DNA of 36,045 nt. Source: an uncultured bacterium. GTDB taxonomy: Bacteria > Verrucomicrobiota > Kiritimatiellia > RFP12 > CAIWXQ01. The position numbers and the translations under genes are program-made. This document shows positions 26,992 through 33,716 of the stretch, one piece after another. Location of the stretch: the NCBI GenBank assembly GCA_903861045.1, contig CAIOST010000143.1:1-36045 (forward strand), written 5' to 3'. Below the pieces are notes generated by a model. That model was not told the DNA's origin. It made no database searches and saw nothing but the letters and a program-made list of their open reading frames with translations. The stretch's first letter is position 1, and each line of letters starts with the position of its first letter.

Positions 26992-27825
26992 ATGAGTGGA
27001 TCAGCACTTTACACCGGCGTATCCGGCATGGGCGCGCAACAGCAGCGCATGGATATCATCGCCAATGACATCGCCAACATGAACACCATCGCGTACAAAG
27101 AGAGCGAAGTCACGTTCCAGGAAGCCCTGGTGGACACGATCAATGCGCCTGCCGTGGGCTCGCCCGGTCGGCAATTCGGCATGGGCGTTCGCATGGGGTT
27201 GACCGCCCGCAACTTCAGCGGCGGTTCCCTCAACGAAACCGGCATGGCCAGCCAGTTTGCCATCCAGGGCCAGGGCTTCTTCGTGGTGCAGGCCACCGAC
27301 AGCTCCGGCGTCCCCGCCGGCAATCAGTATTACACGCGGGCCGGCGACTTCACCATGAACGTGCGCGACGCCTCCACCGTCAACCTCATCAACTCGTCCG
27401 GCTATTCCTTGATCGGCAACGATGGCACCGCCATCAACCTGCGGCAGGGCGTGCCGGCCGGGGTGGACGTCACGGCCTTCTCCGTCAGCCAGAGTGGCGC
27501 GATCTCCTCCTTTGGCTCGGACGGCATCACCTACTCCGTCGGAACCATCCCGGTGGTCCGTTTCATGAACAACAACGGCTTGAGCGCCATCGGCAGCAAC
27601 ATGTATCAGTGGACGGCGGCCGCCAGCACGACGCAGCCCACCTTGACTGGCGCGCCGAATAGCTCGGACGTCAACATTGTGCAAGGGTATATCGAGTCGT
27701 CCAATGTGGATCTGACCCGGGAGTTCTCGGACCTGATCATTACGCAGCGTGGTTTCCAGGCCAACTCCAAGACCATCACCACGGTCGACGAAATGATGCA
27801 GACGGTCCTCGGCCTGAAACGCTAA
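26992..27825 (+). CDS. flgE: Flagellar hook / basal-body rod protein (short FlgE type)
   Basis: A 277-residue axial protein. The N-terminal signature (LYTGVSGMGAQQQRMDIIAN, then DIANMNTIAYKE) and the C-terminal GYIESSNVDLTREFSDLI plus QRGFQANSKTITTVDEMMQ are classical of the FlgE/FlgF/FlgG family. The QRGFQANS..TTVDEM end is nearer FlgE; the length is close to the short hook proteins of some Gram-positives and to FlgG, so FlgG/FlgF is possible. An AGGAGG ribosome site precedes the ATG at 26992; the longer frame upstream lacks one. It follows MotE and is separated from fliL by a strong hairpin at 27854. Confidence 0.85.
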   Translation: MSGSALYTGVSGMGAQQQRMDIIANDIANMNTIAYKESEVTFQEALVDTINAPAVGSPGRQFGMGVRMGLTARNFSGGSLNETGMASQFAIQGQGFFVVQATDSSGVPAGNQYYTRAGDFTMNVRDASTVNLINSSGYSLIGNDGTAINLRQGVPAGVDVTAFSVSQSGAISSFGSDGITYSVGTIPVVRFMNNNGLSAIGSNMYQWTAAASTTQPTLTGAPNSSDVNIVQGYIESSNVDLTREFSDLIITQRGFQANSKTITTVDEMMQTVLGLKR

Positions 27826-27853
27826 CCACTAACCGGTAGACCAGACTGACAAC

Positions 27854-27880
27854 CCTGGCGGGACCGATGGTCCCGCCAGG
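27854..27880 (+). promoter_or_regulatory. 12-bp perfect hairpin between hook gene and fliL
   Basis: CCTGGCGGGACC, loop GAT, GGTCCCGCCAGG. It stands 29 bp after the hook-gene stop and 65 bp before fliL, with no T-run behind it. It could stabilise the upstream mRNA or attenuate; termination is less likely without a U-tract. Confidence 0.6.
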
Positions 27881-27944
27881 CGCGGAAGGCCGCCGATCGG
27901 CAGAAATTAACGTAAGCCGCCCCCCGTCGACAGGAGCACCGCCT

Positions 27945-28517
27945 ATGGCCGACCAGGCGCAAACCAGCCAACCAGCCAACCAGGACACCGCCCCGGCCGT
28001 GGCCGACACCAGCACACCCGTCGAGGCTGCCAAGCCGCTTACCCGTCCCGTCCTGCTCAGCGGCTTGCTCGTCATGTTGCTGACCCCTACAGCCGGCTAT
28101 TATCTGACTACCCTTTCCATGCCCCCCCGGCACACCTCCGTGCACGCCGAGCTGCTGCAAGAGGCGCAACTCCAAACAGAAAAGCTGCAAAAGGCGCAGC
28201 ATGCCGAAGTGGCGACCTTCCCGCTGTCCGCCATGCAAATCAACATTTACGAAACCAGGGGGACCCGCATTCTCAAGCTCGTGCCGCACCTCCAGCTCAG
28301 TGAATCGCAGATGGCCAGCAAGCTCCCGCCGCTCAAGGCGCTGTTGATGGACACCATCGCCACGGTGGTCTGCAGCAAAAAGCTGGATGAACTGGAAGGG
28401 CCGGCGGCGCGTGAAAGTCTGAAGAAAACCATCATCCTGCGCCTGAACGAACAGCTCGCCAAGCACCTATCCGGCTCCATCGTAGATATCTACTTCGAGG
28501 AGTTTCTGCTGATCTAA
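27945..28517 (+). CDS. fliL: Flagellar basal body-associated protein FliL
   Basis: A 190-residue membrane protein, starting at the ATG after a CAGGAGC ribosome site. A disordered Gln/Ala/Pro N-terminus leads to a single TM (about 40-60, VLLSGLLVMLLTPTAGYYL), followed by a periplasmic FliL domain that ends in the family-typical SIVDIYFEEFLLI. FliL surrounds the stator units MotA/MotB and supports torque. The N-terminal cytosolic tail is longer than in E. coli. It is the last gene of the flagellar block; repeats follow. Confidence 0.9.
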   Translation: MADQAQTSQPANQDTAPAVADTSTPVEAAKPLTRPVLLSGLLVMLLTPTAGYYLTTLSMPPRHTSVHAELLQEAQLQTEKLQKAQHAEVATFPLSAMQINIYETRGTRILKLVPHLQLSESQMASKLPPLKALLMDTIATVVCSKKLDELEGPAARESLKKTIILRLNEQLAKHLSGSIVDIYFEEFLLI

Positions 28518-28536
28518 GAGGCTCTTGCAACCCCCC

Positions 28537-28553
28537 CAATCTTCCGCCGTTCA
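28537..28553 (+). repeat. Short fragment shared with the repeat at 33658
   Basis: CCAATCTTCCGCCGTTC occurs here and again just upstream of the U32 gene (about 33658-33674). It is the end of the CTTCCA-type element family described at 9562 and 33617. Confidence 0.6.
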
Positions 28554-28621
28554 GCCTAGATCCGTAAGTTGAACATTTCTTTGGCGTCACTACTCAGGTG
28601 CTCGCACGCGGCCGGCGGGTG

Positions 28622-28922
28622 CCTGATTCGTTACGGTGATTCTAACGCCAAGGCGCCAAGGCGCAAGGGCGCGATGTGGGAAGGTGTTAGGTGTGTGGTG
28701 GTAGCTTGTGCCGCCGGAGAGAACGTCGAAAAGTGGGAGGGTGAGGATCCCGCCGAGCCGGACACAACACACTCTCCTTTGCGCCCTCGCGCCTTGGCGC
28801 CTTGGCGTTACAACGGCCGTTCTCCGGCGATGGTCGACGCTCCGCGCGCTGTGGATTATTTGCTCAGCAACTTCTGTCTCGGCACTCTGCACACCGAGGG
28901 GCAAGCCCCCCGAGGCCGCGTA
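28622..28922. repeat. Dispersed repeat, copy 2, with 30-bp inverted repeat
   Basis: This copy matches 16411-16695 at both ends (53 bp identical at the left, about 78 bp similar at the right). Inside it, 28643-28672 is an inverted repeat of 28781-28810 with one mismatch in 30 (core ACGCCAAGGCGCCAAGGCGC). The right end has a hairpin with loop AA (28895-28912), comparable to the perfect one in copy 1. Most of the space between fliL and aspS (28518-29044) is this element; I see no gene in it. Confidence 0.85.
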
Positions 28923-29044
28923 TTAGCCTCGAACCGTAAGATCAGCAGCTATTTGGCTTACTGGCTTTTATCAACCGTCGCGCGAAGGGCTTTTGTGTCT
29001 TGTACCAACGGTGGGTGTCAACTTGTCGGTGTTCGTGGTCATCT

Positions 29045-30850
29045 TTAAGGGGCACGGGCAGCGTCAGCCGGCGCGGCGGGCTTCGACTGCCCGCGAATCT
29101 GAATGTGCAGTTCGCGCAGTTGCTTCTCCGAGACCGGCGAAGGTGCGCCCATCATCAGATCCTGGGCCTTCTGGTTCATCGGGAAGGCGATGACCTCACG
29201 GATGTTTTCCGCGCCGGCCAGCAGCATCACGATGCGGTCCACGCCCGGGGCGATCCCGCCGTGCGGCGGCGCGCCGTAGCGGAAGGCATTGAGCAGGCCG
29301 GAGAATTTAGCTTCCACATCTTCCTGCGTATAGCCGGCCAGGGCAAAGGCCTTGAACATGATCTCCGGACGGTGGTTGCGGATGGCGCCACTGGAGAGCT
29401 CCACCCCGTTGCAGACCACGTCATACTGGAACGCGCGGATGTCCAGCGGCGGCATCTTCTCCAGCGCTTCCATGCCACCCTGCGGCATGGAGAACGGATT
29501 ATGCGAGAACGCCACGGCATTGGTCTCCGGGTCCAATTCGTACATCGGGAAGTCCACGATCCAGCAGAAGCGGAAGACCCCCTGCTCGATCAGGTTCAGG
29601 TCGCGCCCCAGCTTGCCGCGGATGTCGCCGGCCATCTTAGCGGCCTTGCCGGGCGCATCGCACACAAAGAACATCACATCGCCATCACGCATCTCCGCAC
29701 AGGCGGCCAACGCCTCCAGCTCCTCTTTCTTCATGAACTTCTGGATCGGCCCCTTGACCTGGTCACCGTCCCAGATCAGATAGGCGAGCCCCTTGGAGCC
29801 CAACGACTTGGCATGCTCCACCAGCTTGTCGAAGAAGCTACGCGGTTGGCTCTTGATCGCACGTACCGGGATGGCCCGCACCACCGCACCGGCGGCGATG
29901 GCGCCGGCAAAAGCATTGAACCCGGAGCCGCGGAAAATGTCGGTCACATCGCGGATCTCGATCGGGATGCGCAGGTCCGGCTTGTCACTGCCATACTTGA
30001 GCATGGCTTCGTGATACGGGATGCGCTGCCAGGCGGGGGCATCCACCGCCAGCTTGGAGAAGGAGGTGAAGGTGCTGTAGAGCACATCCTCGACCACGGC
30101 GAAGACGTCATCCTGCGTGACAAACGACATTTCCATGTCGAGCTGGTAGAACTCGCCGGGCGAGCGATCCGCGCGGGCGTCCTCATCGCGGAAGCACGGC
30201 GCGATCTGGAAATAGCGATCGAACCCCGCCACCATCAAAAGTTGCTTGAAGAGCTGCGGCGCCTGCGGCAGCGCATAGAACTTGCCGGGGTGGACGCGGC
30301 TCGGCACCAGGTAGTCGCGCGCCCCCTCGGGCGAGCTGCACGTCAGGATCGGCGTCTGGAATTCGTTGAACCCCAGTGCCGTCATCTTCTGGCGCAAATG
30401 GGCGACCACGCGGGAGCGCAACAGAATGTTCTGGTGCAGGCTGGCGCGGCGCAGATCGAGGAAACGGTACTTGAGGCGCACTTCTTCGGCGATATCCTCG
30501 TCCCCCGCCAGGTAGAGCGGGGTCTGCTCGGCGAGCGACTGCTCTACGCACTCATCAGCCACGACCTCAATCGCGCCCGTGGGGAGCTCCGCATTGATCG
30601 TGGACGGCTCGCGCATGGTGACCGGACCGGTGAACGTCAGGACGCTCTCGAGCTTGACGCGGGCCAGCAGCTCAAAGAACGAGCGGCTGGGGTGCACCAC
30701 GATCTGGGTCTGGCCGTAATGATCGCGCAAGTCGATGAACAGGATGCCGCCGTGATCGCGCTTGCGGAAGATCCAGCCGGAAAGTTTGACCGTCTGGCCG
30801 GCGTGGGCCGGGCGCAGATCGTTACAGGTATGGGTCCGATACGGATTCAT
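29045..30850 (-). CDS. aspS: Aspartyl-tRNA synthetase
   Basis: A 601-residue class II synthetase of bacterial type, which charges tRNA-Asp. The N-terminal anticodon-binding OB fold ([20 protein letters not shown]) is followed by the catalytic core with motif 2 [19 protein letters not shown], the bacterial GAD insertion (about residues 290-410), and motif 3 [11 protein letters not shown] near the C-terminus, ending VRAAP-rich. The length is normal for the family. An AAGGA ribosome site precedes the ATG on the minus strand. The epimerase gene lies 58 bp upstream in the same direction, so the two may share a transcript. Large frames on the opposite strand are shadows of this gene. Confidence 0.98.
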   Translation of the reverse strand: MNPYRTHTCNDLRPAHAGQTVKLSGWIFRKRDHGGILFIDLRDHYGQTQIVVHPSRSFFELLARVKLESVLTFTGPVTMREPSTINAELPTGAIEVVADECVEQSLAEQTPLYLAGDEDIAEEVRLKYRFLDLRRASLHQNILLRSRVVAHLRQKMTALGFNEFQTPILTCSSPEGARDYLVPSRVHPGKFYALPQAPQLFKQLLMVAGFDRYFQIAPCFRDEDARADRSPGEFYQLDMEMSFVTQDDVFAVVEDVLYSTFTSFSKLAVDAPAWQRIPYHEAMLKYGSDKPDLRIPIEIRDVTDIFRGSGFNAFAGAIAAGAVVRAIPVRAIKSQPRSFFDKLVEHAKSLGSKGLAYLIWDGDQVKGPIQKFMKKEELEALAACAEMRDGDVMFFVCDAPGKAAKMAGDIRGKLGRDLNLIEQGVFRFCWIVDFPMYELDPETNAVAFSHNPFSMPQGGMEALEKMPPLDIRAFQYDVVCNGVELSSGAIRNHRPEIMFKAFALAGYTQEDVEAKFSGLLNAFRYGAPPHGGIAPGVDRIVMLLAGAENIREVIAFPMNQKAQDLMMGAPSPVSEKQLRELHIQIRGQSKPAAPADAARAP

Positions 30851-30908
30851 GTTGGTTTCCTTGTAAAAGTCGGCAGACTATAGCATGGCGGCGCGGCGGA
30901 TTGGAAGA

Positions 30909-31952
30909 TTAGAAGAACAGCTTGAACAGGCGCAGAATCCCCTGCTTCCAGGGGACGCGGTGGGAGACGCCGGAGGCATGCTGGAAGCTCGCCATGTTGG
31001 CGAGATACCACTGATAATTGCGTACCAGGGCATCCTTGTTGGAATATTGCGGGCGGTACCCCAGAATTTGCTGGGCCTTCGCGATGCTGACAAACGAGTC
31101 CTCGCAGGCCGTTTCGTAGACCCATTTATAGAGCGGCGAGAGGTGCAGCGCCTCGAGGAAGCGCAGCGTCCAGATTACCGGGCGCGCCGGGAAACCGATG
31201 ATGCGCTTGCCGAAGCCGGCGCAATCCAGCACGGCCTGGTAGTCCTCGCGCATGGTGGTAAACTCCTGCGCGCCGATATTGAACACATCGTTGACCTTGC
31301 CGGCCTCGAGCGTCAGGCAGAGCCAGATGGCCGCGCAGAGGTCCGCCACATCCAGCAACTGGTAACGGTTGTGCCCATAGCCGATCATCGGGAAGTTGCG
31401 CTTATCCTGGGCCCAATCATAGAAGAGCGCGAACACGCCGAGCCGCTCCGGGCCGATGAACGACTTGGGGCGTACGATCGGCACGCACAGCCCCTGCGCA
31501 CGGGCCCGCACGCACTCCTCTTCGGCCGCGATCTTGGCTTCGCCATACGCGCCGACGCCCTGCAGCCGGTCGGTCTCCAGCAGCGGATGATGGTCCGGAA
31601 TGCCATACACCGCTGTGGAGGAGACATGCACAAAGCGCGCCACCCCTTCCTGCCGCGCGGCGGCCAGCAGGTTGCGCGTCCCCTCGATGTCGGTCGAGTA
31701 GATGTCTTCTTTAGAGTAGAGCGGCAGGGCGGCGGCCGTGTGGATCACCCAGGTTACGCCCTGCATGCAGCGGGCCACCATGGCCGGATCGCGAATATCC
31801 CCGAGAACGGCCTCGATCTGGCCGCGCTCGGGATAATCAAACGGTACCAGGTCCAGCGAACGGATATCCGTGATCCCCTGGGCCAGCAAATGCCGCACCA
31901 GATTGATGCCCAGAAACCCGCTGCCGCCGGTGATCAAGACTTTTTGCTGCAT
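30909..31952 (-). CDS. NAD-dependent epimerase/dehydratase (extended SDR)
   Basis: I start at the ATG complementary to 31950-31952, which has a GGAAAGG ribosome site and gives 347 residues; the upstream extension lacks one. The nucleotide-binding motif GGSGFLG opens the protein, and the catalytic YxxxK is YGEAK with an upstream VHVSSTAVYG Ser. The overall fold is the extended SDR family, which acts on NDP-sugars or sterol-like substrates (GalE, 3-beta-HSD relatives). The C-terminal part (YKWVYETACEDSFVSIAKAQ) resembles the 3-beta-HSD/epimerase group. The substrate cannot be told. The gene is upstream of aspS on the same strand. Confidence 0.88.
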   Translation of the reverse strand: MQQKVLITGGSGFLGINLVRHLLAQGITDIRSLDLVPFDYPERGQIEAVLGDIRDPAMVARCMQGVTWVIHTAAALPLYSKEDIYSTDIEGTRNLLAAARQEGVARFVHVSSTAVYGIPDHHPLLETDRLQGVGAYGEAKIAAEEECVRARAQGLCVPIVRPKSFIGPERLGVFALFYDWAQDKRNFPMIGYGHNRYQLLDVADLCAAIWLCLTLEAGKVNDVFNIGAQEFTTMREDYQAVLDCAGFGKRIIGFPARPVIWTLRFLEALHLSPLYKWVYETACEDSFVSIAKAQQILGYRPQYSNKDALVRNYQWYLANMASFQHASGVSHRVPWKQGILRLFKLFF

Positions 31953-32080
31953 GCTGCCTTTCCGCCGACTTGGGCCGCGCCTGCCAGCCAAGCCGAAAAG
32001 CACTAAGAATACGCTAAAATCGACGCGCAAGTAAAGACTCGGGCGCATAACCCTGTTTCCTTACAGAGTTGCGTTCAGTA

Positions 32081-32132
32081 GGCCGGAACTCCGGTTCCGG
32101 CCATGGAATGGGCCGCAACCGGAGTTGCGGCC
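32081..32132. repeat. Pair of REP-like palindromes in inverted arrangement
   Basis: Hairpin 1 (32081-32102) is GGCCGGAAC-TCCG-GTTCCGGCC; hairpin 2 (32111-32132) is GGCCGCAAC-CGGA-GTTGCGGCC. Hairpin 2 is the reverse complement of hairpin 1 with one base pair swapped (compensatory). They are separated by 8 bp. No repeat-associated transposase gene is in the window. Confidence 0.85.
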
Positions 32133-32212
32133 TACAACACTACACCGCAAAGCAAGGGGATCAGGGATGCGCCCTACCGCAATTATCATGGTCTTTTTCT
32201 GAAGCGACACCT

Positions 32213-32259
32213 TGCTTACGTGCATCCCAGTAGCGCGGGCTCGCCCTCGAGCCCAGCGC
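32213..32259 (+). repeat. 47-bp perfect dispersed repeat, copy 2
   Basis: Identical to 22158-22204, including the GGGCTCG-CCCT-CGAGCCC stem-loop. Nearby, CGGCCCG-GGTG-CGGGCCG (about 32297-32314) is a further hairpin. I see no gene between 31953 and 32430. Confidence 0.9.
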
Positions 32260-32367
32260 ACCCAAAGCGCCTACAAGTACAGTGCCGCAATCCGCCCTCG
32301 GCCCGGGTGCGGGCCGGGGCTACTGACAGCAGTCTACGACCAGCGTCCGGCCTGGCATTCCCGCCCA

Positions 32368-32410
32368 CAAAAAGAGAAGGCCGCCACACGTTACGTGTCG
32401 CGGCCTCTCC
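32368..32410 (-). terminator. Intrinsic terminator of the HU gene
   Basis: Read on the minus strand: GAGAGGCCGC-ACACG, loop TAA, CGTGT-GCGGCCTTCTC, then TTTTTGT. The stem is about 16 bp with one interior mismatch. It starts 20 bp after the HU stop codon, in the right orientation. Confidence 0.9.
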
Positions 32411-32430
32411 CTGCGTCAGCTATCCGAAGT

Positions 32431-32733
32431 TTACTTCAGGACGGCTTCCTTGGCGGCCTTGGCCAGACGGAACTTAGCGACCGTGCGGGCCGGGATCTTG
32501 ATCGCCGCGCCGGTGGCCGGGTTACGACCCATGCGCGCCTTGCGCTGCACCTTGATCAGCTTGCCCAAACCAGGGATCGTGAAACCCTTCTTGTCCTTGG
32601 CGCCCACATAAGCGATGCTCAGAAGCGCTTCAATCGCTTCCTTTGCCTGCTTCTTGGAAATGCCCGCCTTCTCAGCGATGGCGGCCAATACCTGCGACTT
32701 CGTCTTGGGGGCCACTTTCTTCGCGCTTGCCAT
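32431..32733 (-). CDS. hup: HU/IHF-family DNA-binding protein
   Basis: A 100-residue nucleoid protein. The ATG complementary to 32731-32733 has an AAGGAG ribosome site; the longer frame upstream does not. After a short Lys-rich start come SQVLAAIAEKAGISKKQAKEAIEALL, the GFTIPGLGKLIKVQRKARMGRNPATG beta-arm with the conserved RxxRNPxTG motif and proline tip, and the IPARTVAKFRLAKAAKEAV end. It bends and packs DNA as a dimer. The sequence TIPGLGKL and the Lys-rich start set it nearer the HU-like group than IHF. A strong terminator follows. Upstream to 33716 no gene is found. Confidence 0.95.
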   Translation of the reverse strand: MASAKKVAPKTKSQVLAAIAEKAGISKKQAKEAIEALLSIAYVGAKDKKGFTIPGLGKLIKVQRKARMGRNPATGAAIKIPARTVAKFRLAKAAKEAVLK

Positions 32734-32898
32734 GTCCGAACTCCTTAGTACACGTTTCAAATTTGTGAGACAAAAATCCCACGGTTGAAAGGAATGTGCC
32801 CGAATTATGGGGAAAACGCAACACCAAAAGCGAATAGTGCCAATAAATCGCATTTTCCGCCCGGCCACGACGCACACGGCAAGGGTTCAGTCGGGCCG

Positions 32899-32926
32899 CG
32901 GAATGGCCGGGATACCGGCCATTCCG
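32899..32926. repeat. Palindrome with 12-bp perfect stem
   Basis: CGGAATGGCCGG, loop GATA, CCGGCCATTCCG, about 166 bp upstream of the HU start. It shares a GGCCGG core with the hairpins at 32081. It may be a REP-like element or lie in the HU leader. Confidence 0.7.
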
Positions 32927-33240
32927 ATGGTTTGCAGCAATAAGAAACGTTCCTCCCCTTTTGTCGCGAGCTTTTTCTATGGAACATCTTGCACGGCAAT
33001 ATATTTCGACAAAGATCGCGACAAGGTTTTTCAGATCAGGGTTCAGGGAATTGTATAAACAGAAAACACGGCAATACCTGCAAATTCTACTGATTCTACG
33101 AGACACGTTACGGGGCGGAACCAGCGACGCGCAGGCGCGGTGCTAGGTGGAGCTTGTCCCAAAACCCCCACTTTTGCCTTATTTTTGCGGCCGGCAACAG
33201 GCACACCAAATAGTAAACCAGTCTTATCTTGGGGATCCCC

Positions 33241-33351
33241 TTTTTTGACAGGCTTAACAGGTTATTCCTGCTGGCACATTCCGTGGCTATATGCACTCAT
33301 ATTTAACCACCAACAATCCTGCAAAATCCTGTTAATCCTGTCCAAAAAAAA
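33241..33351. repeat. Inverted-repeat element with oligo-T ends
   Basis: Left arm 33241-33270 (TTTTTTGACAGGCTTAACAGG...) and right arm 33318-33351, whose reverse complement is TTTTTTTTGGACAGGATT followed by AACAGG, flank a 47-bp AT-richer core with no frame. The GACAGGATTAACAGGATT motif is one I know from dispersed repeats in many unrelated bacteria. The region around it (32927-33600) is more AT-rich than the genes and has no recognisable coding. Confidence 0.75.
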
Positions 33352-33616
33352 TGATGCGGCGCTCCTACAAGGCGTGGGACAGGCGCTAGGTGGGGACGGT
33401 CGGCGGTTCCTCGCGCGCAGACCTTCTGCGCTGGTACCGCGACTGACTGCGGAACGCTACCGTCCGGCGGGACGAGCCCTACATGTGCCTTTTCGCTACG
33501 GACAACGGCTTGCGCGGATTGGGCGCTTGGTTGGCAAATGAGTTCCCAAACAATATCCGCGTCATCCGTAGTTGCAGGTCACGATGACAGCGGCAACACA
33601 GGCCGAACGATATAAA

Positions 33617-33672
33617 CCGACCATACCAGGTTCGGTGTCTCTCATTCTTCCATTCTTCCAATCTTCCGCCGT
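33617..33672 (+). repeat. Third copy of the CTTCCA-tailed repeat
   Basis: CGACCATACCAGGTTCGG and the following TGTCTCTCATTCTTCC resemble 9710-9745 at about 80 percent, ending in octamers CATTCTTC, CATTCTTC, CAATCTTC. It ends about 45 bp before the U32 gene. Confidence 0.7.
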
Positions 33673-33716
33673 TCTTGGGCGCCTTCTGTGCTGTTTTTCC
33701 TCGCGGCCAACGTGGT

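Noticed and set aside
28518-29044. Small genes or RNA genes between fliL and aspS
   Set aside because: The sequence is accounted for by the dispersed repeat; no ribosome site or tRNA-like fold could be made out.
29000-30883. 627-residue plus-strand frame opposite aspS
   Set aside because: Shadow of the aspartyl-tRNA synthetase gene, whose motifs are all in the minus frame.
30885-32006. 373-residue plus-strand frame opposite the epimerase
   Set aside because: Antisense shadow; the minus frame has GGSGFLG and YGEAK and a ribosome site.
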